From positions 186,001 to 250,000 of the forward strand of contig CAWHOY010000006.1 in NCBI GenBank assembly GCA_963831155.1: DNA of 64,000 bases, in the 5' to 3' direction. The translations under genes were made by a program, and so were the position numbers. The DNA is from CAVRXQ01 sp963831155. Its GTDB lineage: Bacteria; Actinomycetota; Acidimicrobiia; Acidimicrobiales; Bog-793. Of this stretch, positions 14,931-22,879 are shown piece after piece. Under the pieces are notes generated by a model that saw nothing but the letters and a program-made list of their open reading frames with translations, was not told the DNA's origin and made no database searches. The first letter of the stretch is position 1, and the number at the start of each line of letters is the position of its first letter.

Positions 14931-15755
14931 ATGACCACTGTCACCGCCGATTCCGCCACGCCCGAGCTAGAGCGCCTGCAAGTCGAGGTGTCTCGCCACG
15001 GTCGTGTCGTCGTCGCGTTCTCCGGAGGCGCGGACTCGGCACTGCTCGCCTACGTCGCCAACCGGACGCTCGGGAAGGACCGGGTGCTCTGCGTCACCGC
15101 CTCGTCGCCATCGCTACCGAGTGAAGAGCTCGCCCACACCCGCGCGCTCGCCAAAGAGTGGTCGCTGCGCCACCTTGTCGTTGAAACCCACGAAATCGAG
15201 GACGCGTCCTACGTCCGCAACGATCCCGATCGCTGCTACCACTGCAAACGCGAACTGATGGATGCGCTCGAAGAGCCGGCCGACAAGGAATCGGCCGTCG
15301 TCGCCTTGGGGGTTAACGTCGACGACCTTTCCGACTTCCGACCCGGACAACGCGCAGCTCGCGACCGTGGCGCAGTGTTCCCGCTCGTCGACGCCGGGTT
15401 CACGAAGACAGCCGTACGCGATCTATCCCGTCGACTCGGCCTGCGGACCTGGGACAAACCGGCCGCGGCGTGCCTCGCGTCCCGAGTTCCGCACGGCACC
15501 CCGGTGACGATCGCCACGCTGGCGCGCGTCGAGGCCGCGGAATCCGCGTTGCATGCGCTCGGATTCACCCAGCTGCGGGTGCGTCACTACGGCGATATCG
15601 CCCGGGTCGAGCTCGATTTGCGCGATCTCGGCGCGGCGATCGAACGCCGAAAAGATGTCGTCGACGCGGTTCGGGGAGCGGGGTACCGTTACGTGACCCT
15701 CGATCTCGAAGGCTTCCGCTCAGGCAACCTCTCGCGCGCCCTCCCAAACAGTTGA
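14931..15755 (+). CDS. larE: LarE-like ATP-dependent sacrificial sulfur transferase
   Basis: PP-loop pyrophosphatase-family protein of 274 residues. In lactate racemase maturation LarE donates its own cysteine sulfur to build the nickel-pincer cofactor. Visible: PP-loop FSGGADSALLA (from S31), CxxC at C102/C105 (DRCYHCKREL), GVNVDDLSDFRPGQRAA, and CLASRVPHGT, whose C181 corresponds to the sacrificial cysteine of Lactobacillus LarE. larB, larC and larA are absent from the window, so it may serve another sulfur-insertion task or distant lar genes. It starts 1 nt after hemQ in the same operon. Confidence 0.88.
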   Translation: MTTVTADSATPELERLQVEVSRHGRVVVAFSGGADSALLAYVANRTLGKDRVLCVTASSPSLPSEELAHTRALAKEWSLRHLVVETHEIEDASYVRNDPDRCYHCKRELMDALEEPADKESAVVALGVNVDDLSDFRPGQRAARDRGAVFPLVDAGFTKTAVRDLSRRLGLRTWDKPAAACLASRVPHGTPVTIATLARVEAAESALHALGFTQLRVRHYGDIARVELDLRDLGAAIERRKDVVDAVRGAGYRYVTLDLEGFRSGNLSRALPNS

Positions 15756-15765
15756 CGGCACCCTT

Positions 15766-16209
15766 TCAACCAACAAGCGTCTTTCGATAGACGTTCGTCT
15801 CGCGCCTTTCGAATCCAAGCCTCTCGTACAACCGATTCGCTTCGATGCGCGACGGCCGCGACGTCAGATCGACGGTGCGACAGCCAAGTCGCGCTGCACG
15901 CTGCAGTGCCTCCTCGATGAGTGCCGTTGCGACACCCTGCCCTCGCGCATCGGGCCCGACGACAACATCTTCGATCCACGCCCGCATACCGGTGAGCAAC
16001 GAGAAGGTAACGAGCGAAAGCGTGCCAACAATGCGGCCTTCGACCTGGGCGCACAAAAGCGTCGTCACGGAGGAACGAGCGATCGACGCGAACTGAGCCG
16101 CATCGGGTGGCTCCGCGCTCGAAAGGTGTGCGAGGAGACCACTCACCGCAGCATGATCGGCTGCGGTCGGATCGGTGATCTCTTCGATGACGATCTCCGT
16201 CGGCGACAT
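15766..16209 (-). CDS. GNAT family N-acetyltransferase
   Basis: 147-residue Gcn5-related acyltransferase from the ATG at 16209. The acetyl-CoA-binding motif A is VVVGPDARGQGVATALIEEAL, with the pyrophosphate loop RGQGVA. The C-terminal LTSRPSRIEANRLYERLGFERRETNVYRK is the usual strand-helix closing region. The frame is open for 81 more codons upstream, but that part overlaps the PAC2 gene and looks non-coding. It is divergent from PAC2 and ends 10 nt from the convergent larE. The substrate cannot be told from sequence. Confidence 0.88.
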   Translation of the reverse strand: MSPTEIVIEEITDPTAADHAAVSGLLAHLSSAEPPDAAQFASIARSSVTTLLCAQVEGRIVGTLSLVTFSLLTGMRAWIEDVVVGPDARGQGVATALIEEALQRAARLGCRTVDLTSRPSRIEANRLYERLGFERRETNVYRKTLVG

Positions 16210-16301
16210 ACAACGAGCGTATCGAGGCGGCGCAGTGCACTTCTGAACCAAGCCGTTCGCCGTTAGGCTCGGGTGGGCAAAAGGAGACCGCGTGCAGTTC
16301 G

Positions 16302-17195
16302 ATGGCGACAACCAGGACAGCCTCCATCCGTTCCGATTCCGATCGCTTCCGCGAACGCGACCGTTCACTGCGGCTGCCAGAACAGCTGGGCGTCGATCAT
16401 CCGGTGCTGCTCGGCGCGTTCGAGGGTTGGAACGACGCCGGTGAGGCGGCATCGTCGGCGATCGACCGGCTGGCGCGCGCCTGGAAGGCGACGGCGTTCT
16501 GCGATATCGACCCCGAGGAGTTCTTCGACTTCACCGAAGTTCGACCGGAAGTGAACGTCGTCGACGGAGAAGTGCGCTCGATCACGTGGCCGTCCACGAC
16601 GTTCGCCGTTGCGCCTGGCGCCGTCGACGTCGTCATCGCGAGCGGGCCGGAGCCGCAGATGCGATGGAAGGCTTACTGCGAAGCCTTCGTCGAACTTGCG
16701 CTCGAGCTCGAGGTGTCGCGCGCGATTTTCCTCGGTGCGTATCTCGGCGAAGTGACCCACCGCGGGCCGGTGATGCTTTCGGCGACTTCGAGCGACCCAG
16801 ACGCGATCGCATCCGAGGGGCTTTCCGCCTCGTTCTACGAGGGCCCGACGGGGATCCTCGCGGTGTTGCAGAGCGCGCTCGACGAGGTCGGCATCACGAC
16901 GATGACGATCTGGGCGAGTGTGCCGGTGTACTCGGTAACGATCGCCGCCAAGCCGGCGCTCGCGCTCGCTGAAATCGGCGCGCGCATCGCCGGCCGACCC
17001 GCCGACCTCGGAGGGCTCGCACGTCGAGCCGTCGAGTACGAACAGTTGCTCGACGATGTCGTGGCGAACGACGAGAACGTCGCGAGCTTCGTCCAGCGCG
17101 TGGAGACGGCTGACGAAACGCCAACCCCGGAGATCTCGCCCGAGCGTCTCACCGAAGAGATCGAACGCTACCTGCGCGATCGGCCAGGAAGCTGA
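16302..17195 (+). CDS. PAC2 family protein
   Basis: 297-residue protein of the PAC2 family (named after a proteasome assembly chaperone; widespread in actinobacteria, function unproven). The N-terminal core LGVDHPVLLGAFEGWNDAGEAA is the family hallmark; AIFLGAYLGEVTHRGPVMLS and YEGPTGILAVLQSAL follow. The C-terminal 60 residues are charged and helical. The ATG at 16302 is used; AAGGAGA at 16281-16287 lies farther than usual (14 nt), and a closer GTG at 16292 is out of frame, so the start is less certain. A small cysteine protein follows 28 nt downstream. No proteasome genes are nearby. Confidence 0.88.
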   Translation: MATTRTASIRSDSDRFRERDRSLRLPEQLGVDHPVLLGAFEGWNDAGEAASSAIDRLARAWKATAFCDIDPEEFFDFTEVRPEVNVVDGEVRSITWPSTTFAVAPGAVDVVIASGPEPQMRWKAYCEAFVELALELEVSRAIFLGAYLGEVTHRGPVMLSATSSDPDAIASEGLSASFYEGPTGILAVLQSALDEVGITTMTIWASVPVYSVTIAAKPALALAEIGARIAGRPADLGGLARRAVEYEQLLDDVVANDENVASFVQRVETADETPTPEISPERLTEEIERYLRDRPGS

Positions 17196-17223
17196 TCGCA
17201 CCACGACGCGAAGGCACGTTCAG

Positions 17224-17418
17224 ATGGTGCGCGACGACTGCCGTCACTACATCATGCAAACCGTCCGTTCCAAAGAGCGGATCGAGCGGTGCCGCCTCGG
17301 CGCGAACCTCCAGATGCCCTTTGACTGTCCGGACGGATGCGTCTTTTTCGAGCCGCGGCGCACGTCGTCGGCAGGCTGGAAGGTCGATCGACCCGGGGAG
17401 GACCCGCCCGGCGGCTGA
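17224..17418 (+). CDS. Small cysteine-rich protein of unknown function
   Basis: 64-residue protein with a C-x2-H near the N-terminus (DDCRHYIMQTV), then ERCRLGAN and FDCPDGCVFFEPRR. The four cysteines and one histidine could bind zinc or an Fe-S cluster. The pattern CRxxI/VMQT...ERCRLGAN...CPxxCVFFEPR looks conserved, and I recall similar short proteins from actinobacterial genomes, but no function is known to me. The ATG at 17224 has GAAGG about 10 nt upstream. It lies 28 nt after the PAC2 gene on the same strand, so they are probably cotranscribed. Confidence 0.75.
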   Translation: MVRDDCRHYIMQTVRSKERIERCRLGANLQMPFDCPDGCVFFEPRRTSSAGWKVDRPGEDPPGG

Positions 17419-17436
17419 TCCGGGAGCCAAGGACAG

Positions 17437-17449
17437 TTAGCAAAACTAA
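17437..17449. promoter_or_regulatory. Possible operator before MFS gene
   Basis: TTAG-N5-CTAA (17437-17449) sits in an AT-rich patch 23 nt upstream of the efflux gene start. It has the size of a regulator half-site pair, but the arms are only 4 bp and no cognate regulator is adjacent. Confidence 0.3.
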
Positions 17450-17471
17450 TTAGAACCGATAAGCTCTCTCC

Positions 17472-19229
17472 GTGACCCTCGTCGGAAATTCCGTCGTTCG
17501 CCGCACGTCGAACGACAACTACAAGTGGGTCGCCCTTTTCAACTGCACCCTCGGCACGCTGATGGCGACCCTCGACGGCTCGATCGTGCTGATCGCGATG
17601 CCGGACATCTTCCGCGGCATCCACCTCGACCCGCTCGACCCGGGAAACACCTCGTATCTGCTCTGGATGATCCTCGGCTTCCTCATCGTCACGAGCGTCC
17701 TCGTCGTGAACTTCGGGCGGCTCGGAGACCTCTACGGGCGCGTGAAGCTCTACAACCTCGGCTTCGTCGTCTACACGACGTTCTCGCTGTTCCTCGCGAT
17801 CGATTGGATGTCGGGCACCGCCGGGGCGCTGTGGCTCGTCGTGATGCGGGTCTTCCAGGGCGTCGGCGCGGCGCTGCTCATCGCACAATCGCCGGCGATC
17901 CTCACCGACGCCTTCCCCGAGCACCAGCGCGGCCTCGCGCTCGGGATCCAGAACATCGCCGGCATCTCCGGAGTCTTCGTCGGCCTCGTGCTCGGCGGGC
18001 TGCTCGCCCCGATCGACTGGCGGCTGATCTTTTTCATCTCCGTGCCGTTCGGAATCCTCGGAACGGTGTGGGCCTATTTGAAGCTCGAAGAGCGCAGCAC
18101 GCGCCGGCGGGCGCCGATCGACTGGGTCGGAAACGCCACCTTCGCCGTGGGGCTCGTCTTGTTGATGGTCGGCATTACTTACGGCATCGAGCCGTCCGGA
18201 CACTCGACGACCGGCTGGACGAGCGTCCCGGTGCTCACCGAGCTCTCCGCCGGTATCGCCTTCCTGGCCGCGTTCGTCGTGATCGAAAACGTCGTCGAAG
18301 CGCCAATGTTCCGTCTCGCGCTTTTCCGCATCCGCGCCTTTACCGCTGGGACGTTCTCGACGCTGCTCGCCGGGATCGCCCGCGGTGGGTTGATGTTCAT
18401 CTTGATCATCTGGCTGCAGGGAATCTGGCTGCCCGAGCACGGTTACTCGTTCTCACAGACGCCGCTGTGGGCTGGCATCTACATGCTGCCTCTGACCGGA
18501 GGATTCCTGCTCTCCGGGCCACTGTCCGGCGCGCTCTCGGACCGTTTCGGTTCCCGGCCGTTCGCGACCGGAGGCATGCTCCTTTCGGCTCTGACCTACG
18601 TCTTGTTGATGTTCCTTCCGGTGAACTTCTCGTACTCAGCGTTCGCGGCGCTGTTGTTCATGAACGGCATCGCGATGGGGACCTTCGCGTCGCCGAACCG
18701 CGCCGGGGTGATGAACAGCCTGCCGCCGCAGCACCGCGGAGCGGGAGGTGGAATGAACTCCACCTTCCAGAACGCCGCGCAGGTGCTTTCGATCGGGCTC
18801 TTCTTCACGCTGCTCATCGTCGGTCTCGCCGCAAGCCTGCCGGCTTCACTGAGCCACGGGCTGATCTCGGCCGGCCTCTCCCATCCGCAAGCGGAGCGCC
18901 TCGCCCATCTCCCACCGGTGTCGGTGCTGTTCGCGGCGTTCCTCGGCGTCAACCCGCTCACCCACCTGCTCGGGGCGAGCACCATCGCGCACCTGTCGAA
19001 CGCCCGCGTCCTCACTTCGCGATCGTTCTTCCCGTCATTGATCGCCACGCCGTTCAAGAGCGGCCTGCGTGAGGCGTTCACGTTCTCGGCGATCGCGTGC
19101 CTCGTCGCCGCGTGGGCGTCGTGGCTGCGGGGCGGCCGCTACGTCTTTACCGACGACGCCAAAACCGCGCCGAGCCCGGGACACGTGGTGAGCCCCGACG
19201 TCGCCCAGCCTGTGGAGGTCGGAGCCTGA
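17472..19229 (+). CDS. MFS multidrug efflux transporter, DHA2 (EmrB/QacA) type
   Basis: 585-residue drug:proton antiporter in the inner membrane with about 14 predicted helices. Motif A appears as NFGRLGDLYGRVKLY and the N-terminal DHA2 marker as LFNCTLGTLMATLDGSIVLIAMP; motif C-like GISGVFVGLVLGGLLAPIDWR lies in helix 5. The start is GTG 17472. There is a large loop near residues 450-520, late in the protein. It is not strongly related to the second pump at 20625-22106, which is shorter. The substrate is unknown. An AT-rich dyad precedes the start; no dedicated regulator is adjacent. Confidence 0.93.
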   Translation: MTLVGNSVVRRTSNDNYKWVALFNCTLGTLMATLDGSIVLIAMPDIFRGIHLDPLDPGNTSYLLWMILGFLIVTSVLVVNFGRLGDLYGRVKLYNLGFVVYTTFSLFLAIDWMSGTAGALWLVVMRVFQGVGAALLIAQSPAILTDAFPEHQRGLALGIQNIAGISGVFVGLVLGGLLAPIDWRLIFFISVPFGILGTVWAYLKLEERSTRRRAPIDWVGNATFAVGLVLLMVGITYGIEPSGHSTTGWTSVPVLTELSAGIAFLAAFVVIENVVEAPMFRLALFRIRAFTAGTFSTLLAGIARGGLMFILIIWLQGIWLPEHGYSFSQTPLWAGIYMLPLTGGFLLSGPLSGALSDRFGSRPFATGGMLLSALTYVLLMFLPVNFSYSAFAALLFMNGIAMGTFASPNRAGVMNSLPPQHRGAGGGMNSTFQNAAQVLSIGLFFTLLIVGLAASLPASLSHGLISAGLSHPQAERLAHLPPVSVLFAAFLGVNPLTHLLGASTIAHLSNARVLTSRSFFPSLIATPFKSGLREAFTFSAIACLVAAWASWLRGGRYVFTDDAKTAPSPGHVVSPDVAQPVEVGA

Positions 19230-19316
19230 GGTCGAGGAATCCGCACGACTGTTCCACCTTGGAGGGCCGGTCGTAGGCTGGCACGTCGGGGAGCATCAAC
19301 GGCGAAGGAGCACCTA

Positions 19317-20588
19317 GTGGCTGATTCCGTCACGATCACCGACAACCGCACCGGGGAGTCGGTCGAGATCCCCGTGATCGACGGGGGAATCGCCTCGGGC
19401 GAGTACTCCAAACTGCTGCCAGGGATCTGGTTCTACGACCCGGGCCTCTCGGCGACTGCGGGATGCGAGAGCGCGATCACCTACATCGACGGCGATGCGG
19501 GGATCCTCGAGTACCGGGGCTATCCGATCGACCAGCTCGCCGAGCACTCGAGCTATCTCGAAGTCGCGTACCTGCTCCTTCGCGGCGAACTCCCGACGAG
19601 CGACGAGATGAGCCGCTGGGTAGACGAGATCACCCACCACACCTTCATACACGAGAACATGCGCAAGCGCTTCTTGGAGGGCTTCCACTACGACGCGCAT
19701 CCGATGGGGATGCTCGTCTCCGCCGTCGCCGCGCTTTCAACCTTCTACCCAGAGGCGAAGGACGTCGAAGACCCCGAAAACCGTTCGCGCCAGATCGTGC
19801 GGCTGATCGCGAAGATGCCGACGCTCGCCGCCGCCGCATACCGCTTCTCGATCGGCCAGCCCTTCGTCTACCCGGACAACGCGCTGAGCTTCCCGGAGAA
19901 CTTCCTTTCGATGATGTGGAAGATCGGAGAGCCGCGCTACGCGCCCAATCCGGTGCTCGCGCGGGCGATGGACATCTTGTTCATCTTGCACGCCGACCAT
20001 GAGCAGAACTGCTCGACGACGGCGATGCGGGTCGTCGGCTCCAGTCACGCCGACCCGTACTCGGCGTGCGCCGCGGCCTGCGCAGGTTTGTACGGACCGC
20101 GCCACGGCGGCGCGAATGAGGCCGTCGTCCGGATGCTGACCGAGATCGGCACGCTGGACAACGTCGAGCCCTTCGTGCGTTCGGTGAAGGAGGGACACGG
20201 TCGCCTGCAGGGATTCGGACACCGCGTCTACAAGAACTACGACCCTCGGGCGACGATCGTCCGCAAGACCGCGTACGACGTCTTCGAGGTGACGGGCAAG
20301 AACCCGCTTCTCGATATCGCACTGCGGCTCGAAGAGGTCGCGCTCGCCGACGACTACTTCATCTCTCGCAAGCTCTACCCGAACGTCGACTTCTATTCCG
20401 GCCTCATCTACCAGGCAATGGGATTCCCCCTAGAGATGTTCACCGTTCTGTTCGCCATCCCGCGCACGGCGGGCTGGCTTTCGCACTGGAACGAGATGCT
20501 GAACGCTGATGAAAAGCTCGTCCGGCCCCGGCAGCTCTACATCGGGAGCCCGCGGCGCGACTACCTGCCTGCGGTAAAGCGGGTCTGA
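19317..20588 (+). CDS. gltA: Citrate synthase
   Basis: Condenses acetyl-CoA and oxaloacetate to citrate, the entry step of the TCA cycle. 423 residues, the type II length. Signatures: GDAGILEYRGYPIDQLAEHS, LHADHEQNCSTTAMRVVGSS (first active-site histidine region), LYGPRHGGANEAVV, and GFGHRVYKNYDPRAT with the catalytic histidine; PNVDFYSGLIYQAMGFP holds the catalytic aspartate region. The start is GTG 19317 with GAAGGAG 6 nt upstream. It is monocistronic: an efflux gene lies upstream, and a hairpin terminator and a convergent gene lie downstream. 2-Methylcitrate synthase is a possible alternative, but the length and context favour GltA. Confidence 0.95.
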   Translation: MADSVTITDNRTGESVEIPVIDGGIASGEYSKLLPGIWFYDPGLSATAGCESAITYIDGDAGILEYRGYPIDQLAEHSSYLEVAYLLLRGELPTSDEMSRWVDEITHHTFIHENMRKRFLEGFHYDAHPMGMLVSAVAALSTFYPEAKDVEDPENRSRQIVRLIAKMPTLAAAAYRFSIGQPFVYPDNALSFPENFLSMMWKIGEPRYAPNPVLARAMDILFILHADHEQNCSTTAMRVVGSSHADPYSACAAACAGLYGPRHGGANEAVVRMLTEIGTLDNVEPFVRSVKEGHGRLQGFGHRVYKNYDPRATIVRKTAYDVFEVTGKNPLLDIALRLEEVALADDYFISRKLYPNVDFYSGLIYQAMGFPLEMFTVLFAIPRTAGWLSHWNEMLNADEKLVRPRQLYIGSPRRDYLPAVKRV

Positions 20589-20600
20589 CCACTCAGCGAG

Positions 20601-20623
20601 GACGCCGCGAAGTGCGCGGCGTC
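20601..20623. terminator. Bidirectional hairpin terminator
   Basis: Perfect 9-bp stem GACGCCGCG / CGCGGCGTC around the loop AAGTG, lying between the convergent gltA and MFS genes, 12 nt after the gltA stop. Confidence 0.75.
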
Positions 20624-20624
20624 G

Positions 20625-22106
20625 TCAACCGAAGGCCGCTCCCTCGGTGGCAACGTCACGACGGCTGGCCCGAATGAGCAATACCGCCGCGGCGACCGAG
20701 CAGGCGAGAATGACAGCCGAGTAGCTGAACCCCGTCGTGTAACCGTGCACGGCCCCCGCCCTGGCGGCGGACACACCGTGGACGGCGATGTAGCTCGCTG
20801 TCGCCGATGCGGCGATCGTGTTCAACAATGCCGTGCCGAGTGCTCCGCCGATCTGTTGGGTCGTATTGACGAGCGCGCTCGCGACGCCGGCGTCGTGGGG
20901 GGCGATGCCGATCAACGCCGTGCTGCTCATCGGGACGAAAGCAAGACCGAGCCCGAAGCTGACGACGATCTCCGCCGGCAGCACGTGGAGCCCGTAGTCG
21001 GCGTGAAGGCCGATCCGGGTGAACCAGACGAGCCCGACCGCACCCATCGCGAGACCGAGGCCCATCAGCACTCGCGGTCCGACGCGAGGGAGCAGCTGGC
21101 TCGCCACTCCCGCCGCGACAGCAATGCCGGCGGCAAAGGGCAAGAAGGCGAACCCGGTCTTCAACGCCGAGTAGTGCAGCGTCCCTTGGAAGTAGTAGGT
21201 GAGGAACAAGAAGACGCCGAACAGCCCGATGCCAACCAACAGCGACGACAGGTACGACCCGCCCCGGTTGCGATCGAGGATCACCCTCATCGGCAGCAAG
21301 GGCGCATCGGCACGCAGCTCGATGACGACAAAAGTGGCGAGCAGGACCGCCGCCGTCACGAGCAGACCGACGGTGACCGGCGCGCTCCAGCCGTCGGTCT
21401 GGGCGCGCGTGAAGCCGTAGACGAGGGCGAGCAGGCCACCGGTGACCGTTGCCGCGCCCCGAAGGTCGTAGTGGCTCTCACCTTCCGCCCTGCTCTCGCT
21501 GACCTCGCGCAGGGCGGCGAATGCGGTGACGATCGCGATCGGGGCGTTGATGAGCAGCGTCCACCGCCAACTCGCGTACTCGGTGAGCAGGCCGCCCAAG
21601 ATGAGACCGAGCGCGGCACCGCCGCCGGAGATGCCGCCGTAGACGCCAAACGCGCGGGCGCGCTCGCGGGGCTCGGTGAAGGTGACCGTCATGATCGAGA
21701 GCGCGGCTGGCGCCATGACGGCGGCGAACGCCCCCTGGAGGGCGCGGGCGCCGAAAAGCATCGCCTGATTCACAGCGAGCCCACCGAGCGCGGAGGAGGC
21801 GGCAAAGCCGAGCAGGCTGACGATGAAGACCCGCTTGCGGCCCAGGTAGTCGGCGATTCTTCCGCCGAGCAACAAGAGCCCGCCAAACGCCAGGGCATAG
21901 GCGGTGAGGACCCACTGGCGATTGGCGATCGAGATGTGCAGCGCCCGCTGGGCGGAGGGCAGCGCGATCGTGACCACCGTCGCGTCGAGGACGATCATCA
22001 GCTGCGCGATGGCGATCACCGCCAAGGCGCGGAATCGGCGTGGGTCGAGGGCTTCGGGCGCTGTTGAGGGCGGTTCGAGCAGGGCGCTTGTCGTCGTGGA
22101 GCTCAT
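20625..22106 (-). CDS. MFS drug efflux transporter, DHA2 (EmrB/QacA) type, TetR-controlled
   Basis: 493-residue inner-membrane antiporter with 14 predicted helices. Markers: AQLMIVLDATVVTIALPSAQ, the QWVLTAYALAFGGLLLLGGR segment, motif A RIADYLGRKRVFIV, and motif C-like GGISGGGAALGLILGGLLTEY. The ATG at 22106 is followed by a short soluble N-terminus. A near-consensus promoter lies directly upstream (TTGACA, 18-nt spacer, TATAGT) with an operator between the two boxes, so tight repression by the divergent TetR protein is expected. The exported compound is unknown. Confidence 0.94.
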   Translation of the reverse strand: MSSTTTSALLEPPSTAPEALDPRRFRALAVIAIAQLMIVLDATVVTIALPSAQRALHISIANRQWVLTAYALAFGGLLLLGGRIADYLGRKRVFIVSLLGFAASSALGGLAVNQAMLFGARALQGAFAAVMAPAALSIMTVTFTEPRERARAFGVYGGISGGGAALGLILGGLLTEYASWRWTLLINAPIAIVTAFAALREVSESRAEGESHYDLRGAATVTGGLLALVYGFTRAQTDGWSAPVTVGLLVTAAVLLATFVVIELRADAPLLPMRVILDRNRGGSYLSSLLVGIGLFGVFLFLTYYFQGTLHYSALKTGFAFLPFAAGIAVAAGVASQLLPRVGPRVLMGLGLAMGAVGLVWFTRIGLHADYGLHVLPAEIVVSFGLGLAFVPMSSTALIGIAPHDAGVASALVNTTQQIGGALGTALLNTIAASATASYIAVHGVSAARAGAVHGYTTGFSYSAVILACSVAAAVLLIRASRRDVATEGAAFG

Positions 22107-22140
22107 CGGTCTCCTCCGGAGGGGGCAGTTGGTCTACAAT

Positions 22141-22156
22141 CGGAACCGTGCTTCCG
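22141..22156. promoter_or_regulatory. TetR operator 1 (CGGAA-N6-TTCCG)
   Basis: Exact inverted repeat CGGAA-CCGTGC-TTCCG between the divergent tetR and MFS genes. It matches the second site at 22168-22183 in arm sequence and spacing, with centres 27 bp apart. It lies downstream of the MFS -10 box, where a bound repressor would block transcription. Confidence 0.75.
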
Positions 22157-22161
22157 TTTAG

Positions 22162-22191
22162 ACTATACGGAATGATTATTCCGGTTGTCAA
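22162..22191 (-). promoter_or_regulatory. Sigma-70 type promoter of the MFS gene
   Basis: Read on the minus strand: -35 TTGACA (22191-22186), 18-nt spacer, -10 TATAGT (22167-22162). Both boxes are close to consensus, rare in this GC-rich sequence, and point at the efflux gene starting at 22106. Confidence 0.8.
22168..22183. promoter_or_regulatory. TetR operator 2 (CGGAA-N6-TTCCG)
   Basis: Exact inverted repeat CGGAA-TGATTA-TTCCG; the inner TGATTA extends the symmetry to CGGAAT-N4-ATTCCG. It fills the spacer between the -35 and -10 of the MFS promoter, a classic repression position. Confidence 0.8.
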
Positions 22192-22212
22192 CCCTCTCGT
22201 CCGGGAGGTCTC

Positions 22213-22857
22213 GTGAGCACCGCGTCGAACCTTCACCCCTCGACAACGCCGACGCACGCCGAGCCATTCCCCCCGCCCGAATCCGAGGACGATTCCGCCG
22301 CGAGCCGCAAACTGCGCGCCGACGCCGCCCGCAACCGCGAACGCGTCATCGCCGCCGCAACTAAGGCGTTCGCCTCGGACGGCATCGACGTCTCGATGGA
22401 GACGATCGCGAAGCGCGCCGGCGTCGGGGTGGCGACGATCTACCGCCAGTTCCCGACGAAAGAGTCGCTCTTCGTCGCGGTCGTCGAGAACGAGATAGCC
22501 GAGGTAGGAGCTTTTGCGCGCCAGCTCGAAAAGGCAGAAGACGCCGGCGCGGCCCTGTACGAGTTCGTCTGCCGCGTCCTTGAGTCGGTGTCATCAAAAC
22601 GCGACCTCGCCGAAGCCCTCGAACGTTCCGGGGCGAAATCGAAGCAGAGTCCAGAGGTCGAGCAGAGGTGGCGGGCGACGGTCGCGCCACTCGTCGAGCG
22701 CGCGAAATTCCAACGTGCCGTGCGGTCCGACGTCGAGGTCGACGATGTGCTCTATCTGGTCAGCGGCACCTGCTCGGCGGTGATGAACCACGGCCCCGAT
22801 CGCCGAACACGCATGCGCATGGCCCGCGTGATCTGCGATGGGCTTCGGCCGGACTGA
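22213..22857 (+). CDS. TetR family repressor of the adjacent efflux pump
   Basis: 214-residue TetR/AcrR regulator. The helix-turn-helix lies at about 58-85: SMETIAKRAGVGVATIYRQFPTKESLFVAV. The C-terminal ligand domain is diverse, as usual. The N-terminal 35 residues are Pro/Glu-rich and disordered in appearance. The start is GTG 22213. It is divergent from the MFS gene with two matching operators between them, so it very likely represses the pump and itself until an exported compound binds. Confidence 0.93.
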   Translation: MSTASNLHPSTTPTHAEPFPPPESEDDSAASRKLRADAARNRERVIAAATKAFASDGIDVSMETIAKRAGVGVATIYRQFPTKESLFVAVVENEIAEVGAFARQLEKAEDAGAALYEFVCRVLESVSSKRDLAEALERSGAKSKQSPEVEQRWRATVAPLVERAKFQRAVRSDVEVDDVLYLVSGTCSAVMNHGPDRRTRMRMARVICDGLRPD

Positions 22858-22879
22858 GGACGCGCACCAGCGGGCGCCG

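Noticed and set aside
16292..16301. GTG 16292 as start of the PAC2 gene
   Set aside because: It has the better-spaced ribosome-binding site but is out of frame with the PAC2 sequence, which would require a frameshift that nothing else supports.
17247..18440. Long minus-strand frame (397 codons) under the first MFS gene
   Set aside because: Its translation is Asp/Glu/Arg/His-rich low complexity, as expected antisense to a GC-rich transmembrane gene, and it has no family motif.
20745..22067. 440-codon plus-strand frame opposite the second MFS gene
   Set aside because: Charged low-complexity antisense translation; the opposite strand has clear DHA2 motifs, a promoter and operators.
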